A stretch of DNA of 64,000 nucleotides from Tunturiibacter empetritectus (lineage in GTDB: Bacteria; Acidobacteriota; Terriglobia; Terriglobales; Acidobacteriaceae): NCBI RefSeq assembly GCF_013410875.1, contig NZ_JACCCU010000002.1, positions 620,001-684,000 on the forward strand. The letters run 5' to 3'. The notes beneath the pieces were generated by a model. That model was not told the origin of the DNA. It was given only the letters and a program-made list of their open reading frames with translations, and made no database searches. Made by a program: the position numbers and the translations under genes. Below are positions 50,185 through 58,678 of this stretch, piece after piece (the stretch's first letter is position 1; every line of letters begins with the position of its first letter).

Positions 50185-51996
50185 CTACAGAAGACTGCAT
50201 CGCTCGCCAGCATACGTGCCGGACGAAAGAAACTTGCGAAGTGTCGGATCATCGGGATCAAACCGAGTCAGTCCTGTCAGTATTTGTAACGCTTTCTTCT
50301 TGTTACCAACCCTGCACTCGATGAACGCCAGATTCAACCCAGCCGTCAGTTGACTGGGGTCCGCATCGATCGCTCGTTGCAGCAGACTAACCGCATCAGC
50401 CGTGTGCCCCGAGACCGCGTCCAGAATCGCAAGATTCCCCAGCGCCGTAGCATCGTAGGGAGCTTCCTTCAAGGAAGCCGCGTACTCTCTGCGAGCATCG
50501 TTGTTGTCCGCAGACATCTGCTCAATCAGTCCAAGCTTCGTATGCAACTCGACATCACTCGATCCCTCTCTCTCTGCCTTCAGCAGCAGCCGCAAAGCTT
50601 TCTCCGCATCCTTTTGGTTTCCGCTCGCGGCCAGCTGCGCATACGCCAATCCCATCTCCCGATCGCCGGCCGATACCCTTCCCACCGGCACCAAATCGTC
50701 CGCCTCAGCAGTATCCAGAAGTCGCGCAATCGGCGTTGTTGAGTGCGGGTGACGCTGAATATCGTGATCAGTCACCTGTTCATGAGAGATGTCTGCGGCC
50801 TCGCGCGTAGGCATATGACATACCGCGCAATCCCTCTGCTCGGGATGGTGTGCCGTCGCCATCTTCACGCCCGTATGACAGGTAAGACACTTCTCGCGAA
50901 AGTAGTTAACTCGTTCCTCCGCGCTTGGGGAGCGATGTGGATCGTGGCAGGTCGTACAGGTCAACTTGTCTCCACTAGCGGCCTTACAGGCACTCCGCAA
51001 AAGCGCTTCATACTGGCTACTTGCCCGTCTGCCACCAGTCTTTGCATCTGCCCTGACGGAATAAACCACATAGTCGGCAAGATCATCCCCTACTCGAAAA
51101 TCCGCAAGCGATTTTCTCGCCCGGTAGATAGCCACATTTCCCTCAAGATGACACTGAAGACAAGCGCTATCCCTTCTGGCGGTATCCAGCTTTGCGGGAT
51201 TCACAATAGGCCCGCGCCCCTGCTCCTCCAGATGCTTCGCTGCCTCCCCATGACAGGCAGAGCATCCGATCCCACCCTGCAGGAACGGTGCCCCCTCATA
51301 GCGATTGCGCGCCCCAGGCAATGCTATCTGCACCGAGGAAGCATGACAATGGAGACAATTCGAATCAACCGGCAAAGCCGCAGGCATAGTTTTCGCAGAG
51401 CCATAGTTGGGAGCCATGTCCCACAACTGTCTCTTGCCGTAGAAGTTGATGGGAATCTCAAACCACTCCCCTTCCACCTCATAAAGATAAGTACGGCCAC
51501 GATGTCCTGACCCTATGAAGTAGAGCAGCTCTTTCTCTCCATCCAGAACGGATCGCTCCTTCGATATCTCCGGCGCATCATCGCGGTCATAAGACATCCA
51601 GGCTCTGCCGTCCCGGGAAAACACCTTGTAGCGAACTCCGGAAGCAGTATGTAGGAAGCCGCCTTGCAGCAAACCCTCCATGGCAGTCCCGCTAGCTCGC
51701 GCCATTGGAGTTCGTTCATATTTTTCGTAGATCTCCCGGTGACACCCCGCGCATATCGCATCGGGATTTGCCGAAGTTACAGCCCCATCAGCCTTCGCCT
51801 GATCAGTGCCGGAAGCGCGAACCCCTGTCTTAGAAAACCCAAAAAAAAGAACCAACAGAACGACCACAGCCGTTACCACGAAACGACTGAGGCCTCGCGC
51901 CGACCTATGCCAGGCTACTTGCTTCTGCAACGATCCGCCATCGCGCCGAGAAGACCTGTCTTGCGATGTGATCCGCATTGGCTTCTTCCGCGACAA
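50185..51996 (-). CDS. Seven-heme cytochrome c fused to TPR repeats
   Basis: 603 residues. After a membrane anchor (FVVTAVVVLLVLFFGF, about 39-54) seven CxxCH heme sites are visible: CAGCH at 82, CLHCH at 214, CSACH at 245, CLQCH at 279, CTTCH at 347, CLTCH at 370 and CAVCH at 390. From about 440 the chain becomes TPR repeats (SSDVELHTKLGLIEQM, YDATALGNLAIL). The order of sites resembles the cytochrome c-554/doxx family. It would be periplasmic and carry electrons while binding a partner through the TPR part. It starts 15 bases after the TPR gene at 52012-53115. Confidence 0.92.
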   Translation of the reverse strand: MSRKKPMRITSQDRSSRRDGGSLQKQVAWHRSARGLSRFVVTAVVVLLVLFFGFSKTGVRASGTDQAKADGAVTSANPDAICAGCHREIYEKYERTPMARASGTAMEGLLQGGFLHTASGVRYKVFSRDGRAWMSYDRDDAPEISKERSVLDGEKELLYFIGSGHRGRTYLYEVEGEWFEIPINFYGKRQLWDMAPNYGSAKTMPAALPVDSNCLHCHASSVQIALPGARNRYEGAPFLQGGIGCSACHGEAAKHLEEQGRGPIVNPAKLDTARRDSACLQCHLEGNVAIYRARKSLADFRVGDDLADYVVYSVRADAKTGGRRASSQYEALLRSACKAASGDKLTCTTCHDPHRSPSAEERVNYFREKCLTCHTGVKMATAHHPEQRDCAVCHMPTREAADISHEQVTDHDIQRHPHSTTPIARLLDTAEADDLVPVGRVSAGDREMGLAYAQLAASGNQKDAEKALRLLLKAEREGSSDVELHTKLGLIEQMSADNNDARREYAASLKEAPYDATALGNLAILDAVSGHTADAVSLLQRAIDADPSQLTAGLNLAFIECRVGNKKKALQILTGLTRFDPDDPTLRKFLSSGTYAGERCSLL

Positions 51997-52011
51997 GCAT
52001 GCCCCTTATCT

Positions 52012-53115
52012 TCAATGAAGCGTTTCCAGTTTGGGTTCGTTCGCTGCCTGTATCTTGTGCGAGATCTCGGTCTCTCGACTTGCGTCCCCTGTCCTGCCCA
52101 GCGATCGATACGCCTGTCCCAACAGACTATGCGTAATGTAGTTGCTCGAGTCCATCTTTTCGGCACGTTCCAAATACATCAACGCGCTGGCAGGATCCTG
52201 TCGCTTCAGTAAAACCTTACCAAGCAGAATATAAGGCCCCGTCGAATTCGGCTCCAACAACAGCGCGCGCTGCAACGATTGCTGAGCCTTCGTATAGTCC
52301 CCCGACCGGCTATACGCGTCCCCCAGCCTATCGTAGATGCTCCCATCCAGCGGATTACGGCTCCGTTCTTTCTCAAACTCCGCGATCGCCGTATCCAGAT
52401 GCTCTCCGGCGAGCGCGACTTCGCCGAGCAGTAAATGGGCCAGCGGCAACTGCGGGTCTAACTCCAGCGCCCTCGCAGCAAACTGCTGCGCCACTGGCAG
52501 GCCATCTCGCCGTAGCAGCATTCGCGCAGCCAGAAGATAGGCCGCTGCCGAATCAGCAGCAAAGCCATACTGTGTCGCGAATGCCGCACGCGCCTTGTCA
52601 TACTGATTGGTGTCGATATAACAGAGTGCGAGCACATAGTTAGGATCGATTTTGGTCTGCGTTGTCCAGCTGGACGTGGACTCGAGCAGAGGAATCGCGT
52701 CCGCAGGCCGCCCCATGCGAAACAGCGTCAGGCCTCGTAACTGCGCCGACTCTTCATCATGGGGGTCCTGCTTTAGCGCACTCGTAAGCGCAACATCGGC
52801 ATCCGTAAAATCATTCAGCGAATACAGTGCCAACCCCCGCACCCGATAGACCCCTGCTTGCACCGGCTTTTCTGCAGCCAGCACATCCAACTTCTTCAAA
52901 GCATCCTCAGTACGCCCCCGATCGATCATCGCCCGCAACTGCACCAAGTTGAGCGAAGCATCGCCAGAAGCAGCTCCTGGAGCGGACACCCTTGTCTCAG
53001 GCGTCGGTTCTGTTGGCAAAGTTGGCGTCGAACTTTGCGCAAACCCAAATGGCAGCGACAGCACCGCAGAAAAAGTGAAGCAACGAAATAGAACCACTTT
53101 GAGCAGGTGACACAT
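52012..53115 (-). CDS. TPR-repeat protein, exported
   Basis: About 367 residues from the ATG at 53115; one 21 codons earlier is in frame but less hydrophobic. Signal peptide (VVLFRCFTFSAVLSLPFGFA), then a Pro-rich linker and about eight TPR units (RGLALYSLNDFTDADVALTSAL). First gene after the terminator at 53139-53173 and in tight spacing with the cytochrome gene (15 bases), so these two and the following TPR and CRTAC1 genes form the likely operon. Confidence 0.88.
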   Translation of the reverse strand: MCHLLKVVLFRCFTFSAVLSLPFGFAQSSTPTLPTEPTPETRVSAPGAASGDASLNLVQLRAMIDRGRTEDALKKLDVLAAEKPVQAGVYRVRGLALYSLNDFTDADVALTSALKQDPHDEESAQLRGLTLFRMGRPADAIPLLESTSSWTTQTKIDPNYVLALCYIDTNQYDKARAAFATQYGFAADSAAAYLLAARMLLRRDGLPVAQQFAARALELDPQLPLAHLLLGEVALAGEHLDTAIAEFEKERSRNPLDGSIYDRLGDAYSRSGDYTKAQQSLQRALLLEPNSTGPYILLGKVLLKRQDPASALMYLERAEKMDSSNYITHSLLGQAYRSLGRTGDASRETEISHKIQAANEPKLETLH

Positions 53116-53138
53116 AAAAGATCTGGACCGAGTGTAAC

Positions 53139-53173
53139 TCAAAATAAAAGAGAGGAGCCGAAGCTCCCCTCTT
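53139..53173 (-). terminator. Strong intrinsic terminator behind the TonB receptor gene
   Basis: On the minus strand AAGAGGGGAGC, loop TTCG, GCTCCTCTCTT forms an 11-base-pair stem with one G-T pair, followed by TTATTTT. It sits 17 bases beyond the receptor stop codon at 53190 and before the next gene start at 53115, so most transcripts from the receptor should end here. Confidence 0.85.
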
Positions 53174-53189
53174 CGCACAATTCGTTCGG

Positions 53190-56100
53190 CTAGAAGGTGA
53201 CTCTCGCCGTAAACGAAAGTTGGCGCGGACTAGATGCCCCAACAGGCCCTATACCGTTGCCTCCGATACCATTTGTGATGGCAGCGTTACTATCGATAGC
53301 GAGACTATTAGAGTTGCCATTCGGGGTACCTGAGCTGATGTAGTTGAAGACGTTGAACGCATCCATTCTGAACATCGCCGAGATGCTTTCCTTGATCGGG
53401 AAGGTCTTTTGGACTGCCAGGTCGGTGTTGAAGAAATGCGGACCGAAGTTGCTGTTCCGGCCCGTGTTTCCTATCTGATCCAGGCCCGGGCAAGTAAAGC
53501 CACCCGAACCAGCTCCCGATGCGGGACACAAGGCCGGAAGAGCAGTGAAGTACGGCCTGGAGTGGCTGACCGGGTTGAAGCTACCCTGTTTGGGATGGAA
53601 ATTTCCTGGGTTACCGTTCGGATAGCATGGTGCCGCAGTGGGGTGACCACTGTTGTCACCGATCCCGCTTCCGCCAACCGAAGACGCGCAGTTAGCCATC
53701 GAAAGGCTATACGGTAAACCACTCGAAATATTGAGTACCGGACTTAGCTGCCATCCGCCGATAATCTCATCCACAATTCGGTTCGAGTTAGGAAGCAACA
53801 GCTTGTTTCGACCCACGGGTAGCTCATAGAGACCGTAAACAACCAGTTGTTGCTCACGAATCGAATCGTCGCGCCCATAGGCAGCCTGTTTCAACCAGGT
53901 AGCATAACTGTTGTTGTAGTTGAACCCACGCTGCCAGGCATAGTTCGCTGTGAATGAAAGCCCATGAGATATCTGCTTAGCTACAGTCACCTGCAATGCA
54001 TTGAAGTGAGTATTCTGGTTGTCTCCATAGTAGGAGATGGGCTGATTCCATCCGCAAGCGCCTGGAGCGAGACCTTCACCCGTGGGCTGCGAATAGTTCG
54101 GATCCTTACAAGCCGCAACACTGCCGCCATAGTAGCGTTTTAGGAAATTCTGTGAAGATACTGCTCCGGTCGCGGAATTGATGACATTAGCCGCCGTGCA
54201 GTTAGGACCGAGAGGCCAGCAGTTGCCGCCGGCCGGATCGTAGTGCAGCGGAGTTCCCGTCACGCTGTCTGCCGCCGGTAGAAAGATCCCTGGCTCATTT
54301 GGATTTGTGTTGTTTCCATCACCTGCACTTAAGGTATTAGTTCCTTTATTGCCCACATAAGCCATTGTCAAAGACAAGGTCGGCGTAATGGACTGCTGGA
54401 CACTTAGATTCCAGGCATCAAGTGTTGGAAGCTTCAGAGGGTTAGGACGAGCTTTCGTGTTGACGGCGTAGCCAGGATTCGGCAGCAGACCATTGGAAGG
54501 AACTGTAACTGTTTGATTTGCTACAGGCCCGGTTGTGAGATCAAACGGCTGGACATAACTGGCAGCGTTCGAACCCGCTGCCGTAATCTGTTGATTCGCA
54601 AGAACAGGGAGGTTCTGGGTTACGACGTGACCGAAGATTGAGCCGAATACGCCTAAATCAAAGCTTCTGCCATAGCCGGCGCGTACGACAGTCTTATCGG
54701 TCGCTTGGTACGCCACACCCACACGTGGATTCCAGGCGTTCTTCGCTGCGCCCCAGCCCATGTTAGTTGGAACGCCCCCAACACCCGCTACGTGTAGGTA
54801 GCCGGTCGTCAGATCTAGAAGAGAGCCGTTGCCGGTTCCGTTGACATCCTCAGGGAAGTAGAGCTCGTAACGAACGCCCAAATTGAGCGTCAGCTTGGAG
54901 GTCGTGCGCCAGGTGTCCTGCAGATAAAAGAACGTACGCTTCTGGAATTCCTTCGCGTTGGTCGAGGTGCTGACGTATCGATTGAAGGTATTTACATCCC
55001 CTTTTACGAAGGAGGCGAAGCCAAGGCCCGGAGTCGTACCATCAGAGGGCGCAGTTGCATTTCCATTGAAATTGAATAGTCCGGTGCGGTCATTGTCGCT
55101 CGGCACCCGAAGGTTTCGTGCATAGCGAAGATCAACTCCAACCTTTACGGCATGATTGCGAATTGTCTTAGTCCAGTTATTAACAATTTGATACTGGTCC
55201 TCTTTTTCAATCAGGGGGCAGTTGCAGCGATTGATGTTAAGACCGGCTCCCCACTCTGTCTGAGTATTGCCGGTAAACGTATTGATCTGAAAGCCCGGTA
55301 GACCGCTGGTAATAGGGTCCGCCGTATTGAGACCGCCGAATCCGAGATCAGAGGCCGCCGTCGTTCCAGCGTCGAACTTCGAATCGATGATGTTATAGCG
55401 GTAGTAGCCCAGTCTGAAGTCTGTGACGAGTGTTGAATTCACAGCAATGTCCATACCCGACGCCACGCTGTCGTTTGCGCCTGTGGAGTTTCCACCATAT
55501 CCACCAAGGCCAAAGCCTGGGCCTCCAGCCGCTCCAAGAAGCAAGGTTCCAGTCAGCGTATCTGTAAACCGGCTGAAGCGAACGAAAGCGTGCGCCTTCT
55601 GTGTAATCTGTCCATCCAATCGCACGTCCCACTGATTGCTGTTAAAGATACCTGTTCCACCTTGGACATAGGTGTCAAGCAAACCACTGGCCCCAATCTT
55701 GTTTGGAGCGTACTGTGCGATGGCCTTGATGTAATTCAAGGCCGGAGCAGAAAGGTCACTTTGTGGTACGACATTCCCCGGATACTGCACCGAGGCGCCG
55801 TCGACGTTGTGATACACCGGGTAATTCAGGCCTAACCCAGGGTTAACAAATTCGCTGAAATTGCAACCATTTCCACTTAGACACGAGGAGGTAACCAGGG
55901 AAGTAGGGACGATGGTCGAAGAGGTGGTTCCTACTCTTTGACGCGCACCTTGGTAGTCGCCAAAGAAGAAGAACTTATCCTTCCAAATCGGACCACCAAT
56001 CGATCCCCCAAACAAATTCTTCAGACCTGGAGCAATGGCGCTGCCGGCGTTGCCGCCCTCGGCAGGGAACTGTGTATAGGGATCCTTCGCAAGGTTTGCA

Positions 56101-56897
56101 GTGCTGGTGCGATAGTCAAAAGCAGAACCATGGAATTTATTTGAACCGGACTTCGTCTGCGCAGTCACCACCGACGAGACAGCCTTACCAAACTCTGCAT
56201 CGAAGTTCTGCGTCGTTATTTTGGTCTCGGAAAGTGAATCAAGATTCGGATTCACCACGATGATTCCAAGAATTGGATCCTGGTTATCGGTACCATCGAG
56301 CATGAAAGCAACGCCACCGAAGGCCTGTCCATCGACTTGAATCTGGGCGCTCCCCTGTGGGTTTTCATCTGGAGCATGGCTCCAGCCAAGCAACTGCGCA
56401 CCCGGAAGAAGAAGCTGAAGGTTTGTAAAGTTCCGGCCACCAACCGGCAGATCGCCAATTTCTTTCGAGCCGAAGATTGTAGAAACATCCGCGCGGTCAG
56501 TCTTCAACTGCGGAACCTGATCTGCATCGACTTCCACAGTCTGATCCGAACCTCCGACCGTCATGGCCGCTACTACCTTGGTCGACGTATCGGCAAAGAG
56601 CTGAATACCCTTCTGTTCAAATCCCTTGAAACCCTGCGCGGTCACGTTCACGTCGTAGAGGTCTGGAATCAAGTGTTCAATAGTGAATTCGCCACTCCCG
56701 TTGGAGGTTGCCGTGACAGTTGTGCCCTTGGCCTCGTCGGTCACCGTCACAGTCGCCCCTGGGACCGCTGCGCCCGTGGTATCCGTCACCGAGCCGAAGA
56801 TCGATCCGTAAACTGCCTGGCCATATGCCACCGGCGAAGACGCCAGAGCACACACGGCAAATACCAACCCCACTGTTGCGCGCATCACAAATCTCAT
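53190..56897 (-). CDS. TonB-dependent receptor, Oar-like, with carboxypeptidase-regulatory-like domain
   Basis: About 1235 residues from ATG 56897 with GGAGG six bases upstream; signal peptide ends near AYGQA. Domains: carboxypeptidase-regulatory-like (GSVTDTTGAAVPGATVTV, about 30-110), plug (GDLPVGGRNFTNLQ, MLDGTDNQ), then a barrel ending SFTARVTF with terminal Phe. It is the first gene of the minus-strand cluster and is divergent from an AraR-like regulator, so it probably imports a sugar polymer cut by the GH13 enzymes at 58679 and 60566; that link is inference. Length and plan are the same as the receptor at 26925. Confidence 0.92.
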   Translation of the reverse strand: MRFVMRATVGLVFAVCALASSPVAYGQAVYGSIFGSVTDTTGAAVPGATVTVTDEAKGTTVTATSNGSGEFTIEHLIPDLYDVNVTAQGFKGFEQKGIQLFADTSTKVVAAMTVGGSDQTVEVDADQVPQLKTDRADVSTIFGSKEIGDLPVGGRNFTNLQLLLPGAQLLGWSHAPDENPQGSAQIQVDGQAFGGVAFMLDGTDNQDPILGIIVVNPNLDSLSETKITTQNFDAEFGKAVSSVVTAQTKSGSNKFHGSAFDYRTSTANLAKDPYTQFPAEGGNAGSAIAPGLKNLFGGSIGGPIWKDKFFFFGDYQGARQRVGTTSSTIVPTSLVTSSCLSGNGCNFSEFVNPGLGLNYPVYHNVDGASVQYPGNVVPQSDLSAPALNYIKAIAQYAPNKIGASGLLDTYVQGGTGIFNSNQWDVRLDGQITQKAHAFVRFSRFTDTLTGTLLLGAAGGPGFGLGGYGGNSTGANDSVASGMDIAVNSTLVTDFRLGYYRYNIIDSKFDAGTTAASDLGFGGLNTADPITSGLPGFQINTFTGNTQTEWGAGLNINRCNCPLIEKEDQYQIVNNWTKTIRNHAVKVGVDLRYARNLRVPSDNDRTGLFNFNGNATAPSDGTTPGLGFASFVKGDVNTFNRYVSTSTNAKEFQKRTFFYLQDTWRTTSKLTLNLGVRYELYFPEDVNGTGNGSLLDLTTGYLHVAGVGGVPTNMGWGAAKNAWNPRVGVAYQATDKTVVRAGYGRSFDLGVFGSIFGHVVTQNLPVLANQQITAAGSNAASYVQPFDLTTGPVANQTVTVPSNGLLPNPGYAVNTKARPNPLKLPTLDAWNLSVQQSITPTLSLTMAYVGNKGTNTLSAGDGNNTNPNEPGIFLPAADSVTGTPLHYDPAGGNCWPLGPNCTAANVINSATGAVSSQNFLKRYYGGSVAACKDPNYSQPTGEGLAPGACGWNQPISYYGDNQNTHFNALQVTVAKQISHGLSFTANYAWQRGFNYNNSYATWLKQAAYGRDDSIREQQLVVYGLYELPVGRNKLLLPNSNRIVDEIIGGWQLSPVLNISSGLPYSLSMANCASSVGGSGIGDNSGHPTAAPCYPNGNPGNFHPKQGSFNPVSHSRPYFTALPALCPASGAGSGGFTCPGLDQIGNTGRNSNFGPHFFNTDLAVQKTFPIKESISAMFRMDAFNVFNYISSGTPNGNSNSLAIDSNAAITNGIGGNGIGPVGASSPRQLSFTARVTF

Positions 56898-57407
56898 TGC
56901 AAACCTCCAAAAGTGCTTCACGTTGCTAACTGTTGGCAATCATCTTTGAGTGCTGCCGAACATCACTTCAGAATTCAAACGGCATCAATCTTGCACGACG
57001 TAGTCAGGGCAAATGTCGCCCTTTCAAACCCGAAGTTCCTGACCTTTTGAATCGAACCGAAAAATACTCGCGGCCTCGAGACAATGTCAACGACCTAGAG
57101 CTGTTAATAATTTGCAAGTTGTTGACAGGACAAATCTTTATGAAAAGTATGAAGAAGATTCAAGAAATTGGTCCTACCTTTAGCTCGGTAATCTTACTGT
57201 AGTTTTGTTTTATAAGACCGATAAATTGCTGATAGATATACGTTTAGCGTAATTTTTCACAAACCCAGCAATGTCGCAGGTGCAGTAAAATCTCAATCAA
57301 AAGGTTGACCACATTCAAAGTAACGAATTGAGTTCCAAACTCGTCGGAAGACAAGTTTGTCTATACATTAGCGACAGACCTCAAACCAATCCGTCGGGGT
57401 TGACGAC
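56898..57407. other. Regulatory region between TonB receptor and AraR-like regulator
   Basis: 510 AT-rich bases. It must hold promoters for both directions. TTGACA at 57122-57127 could be a plus-strand -35, though no matching -10 is clear. TTTGTC-type half sites occur at 57121-57135 (minus) and 57355-57370 (plus). No gene is supported. Confidence 0.5.
57355..57370 (+). promoter_or_regulatory. Candidate AraR-type operator
   Basis: GTTTGTCTATACATTA is similar to operators of AraR-type GntR/LacI chimeras in Firmicutes (as I recall, ATTTGT...TACA-type sites). A related half, ATTTGTCC, lies on the minus strand at 57128-57135. Position is 38 bases before the regulator gene, which fits autoregulation. 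Matching is by eye and low in confidence. Confidence 0.35.
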
Positions 57408-58604
57408 ATGAAGAAGAAGCCGGTCCACCGAATCGACACCTCGCCGTCGCCAGCCGTCGAATCGCAACCCAGGTCACGCAACAAAAAAGACTCTTCTGCT
57501 ACGCCAAAGTATCGCCAGGTCTTTGAGGATCTTCACTCCGCCATCAAAGCCGGAACCCTTCGTCGCGGAGAACGTCTTCCCAGCGAAGCCGAACTCGGAG
57601 AGCGCTACAACACCTCACGCATCACGGTGGCTAAAGCCGTTCATGAACTACAGCTGCAGGGCCTGGTATCGCGACGACCAGGCGCAGGCACCCACGTTCT
57701 CGCACCTCTTGCCTCGGCCGATCATGTCTTCGGGCTTCTCATTCCCGATCTCGGCCGAACCGAAATCTTCGAGCCCATCTGCAACGGCATGATGCGGTCG
57801 CCTCTCTCACGGCCGCACTCCCTCTTGTGGGGGCACTCCATGGGCGAGTTCGCCCAGCAGCAGAAGGAGGCCGAGCAGCTCTGCCATAAGTACATCGCGC
57901 AAAGAGTCTCAGGCGTCTTCTTTGCGCCGCTCGAGTTCACTCCCGAAAAAGACATCGTCAACCGCCGCATCGCCTCTGCCTTCGATCGTGCAGGAATCCC
58001 CGTGGTGCTGCTGGACAGGTGCTACGCTCCGTATCCCCGCCGCTCAAAGTATGACCTCGTGGGCATCGACAATCGCAGCGCAGGCTTTCTCATTACGCAA
58101 CATCTGCTTCAGCACGGAGCCAAACGCATCGCCTTCGTCGCCAGGCGCCTCTCGGCCTCGACGGTTCACGGACGAATCGCCGGCTATCGAGAGGCTCTGC
58201 TCGCGCGAGGAGGCAACCAGCAACAGGACCTCGTTCGCCTCGGCGATCCGGAAGATCCGAAGTTTCTCCAGACCATACTCAAAGACTGCCATCCGGATGC
58301 CATCGTCTGCGCCAACGACATCACTGCGGCCCGCATCATGCAAGGTCTTACTGCTCGCGGAATACGCGTCCCGGAGGAGATCCGCATCGTCGGAATTGAT
58401 GACGTGAAATACGCGAGCCTCCTCCCTGTGCCGCTCACGACGCAGCATCAGAACTGTGCCGACATCGGCGCCATGGCCATTGCTACCATGCTGCAGCGAC
58501 TCGAAAAACCCGACCTCCCCACCCGCGACATTCTTTTACAGACAAAAACAGTCCTGCGCAGCTCGTGTGGAACCCATCCCCTCCCGACTCACAAACTCAC
58601 CTAA
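57408..58604 (+). CDS. GntR/LacI chimeric transcription regulator (AraR type)
   Basis: 398 residues. A basic N-terminal extension precedes a GntR winged-helix domain (KYRQVFEDLHSAIKAGTLRR to LVSRRPGAGTHVL, about 33-98). The rest is a LacI-type sugar-binding domain (DHVFGLLIPDLGRTEIF, CYAPYPRRSKYDLVGIDNR, IRIVGIDDVKYASLL). This two-part design is that of AraR, which is released from DNA by a sugar. Location between the receptor operon and two GH13 genes suggests it controls both. The effector is unknown; a sugar from alpha-glucan breakdown is plausible. Confidence 0.9.
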   Translation: MKKKPVHRIDTSPSPAVESQPRSRNKKDSSATPKYRQVFEDLHSAIKAGTLRRGERLPSEAELGERYNTSRITVAKAVHELQLQGLVSRRPGAGTHVLAPLASADHVFGLLIPDLGRTEIFEPICNGMMRSPLSRPHSLLWGHSMGEFAQQQKEAEQLCHKYIAQRVSGVFFAPLEFTPEKDIVNRRIASAFDRAGIPVVLLDRCYAPYPRRSKYDLVGIDNRSAGFLITQHLLQHGAKRIAFVARRLSASTVHGRIAGYREALLARGGNQQQDLVRLGDPEDPKFLQTILKDCHPDAIVCANDITAARIMQGLTARGIRVPEEIRIVGIDDVKYASLLPVPLTTQHQNCADIGAMAIATMLQRLEKPDLPTRDILLQTKTVLRSSCGTHPLPTHKLT

Positions 58605-58678
58605 TCAAAATGCCATATCCTTAGGTCGCAGCCTGCATCCCGAATGCTATAGTGTTGCGAACTCCCCGGAGGCCTGTT

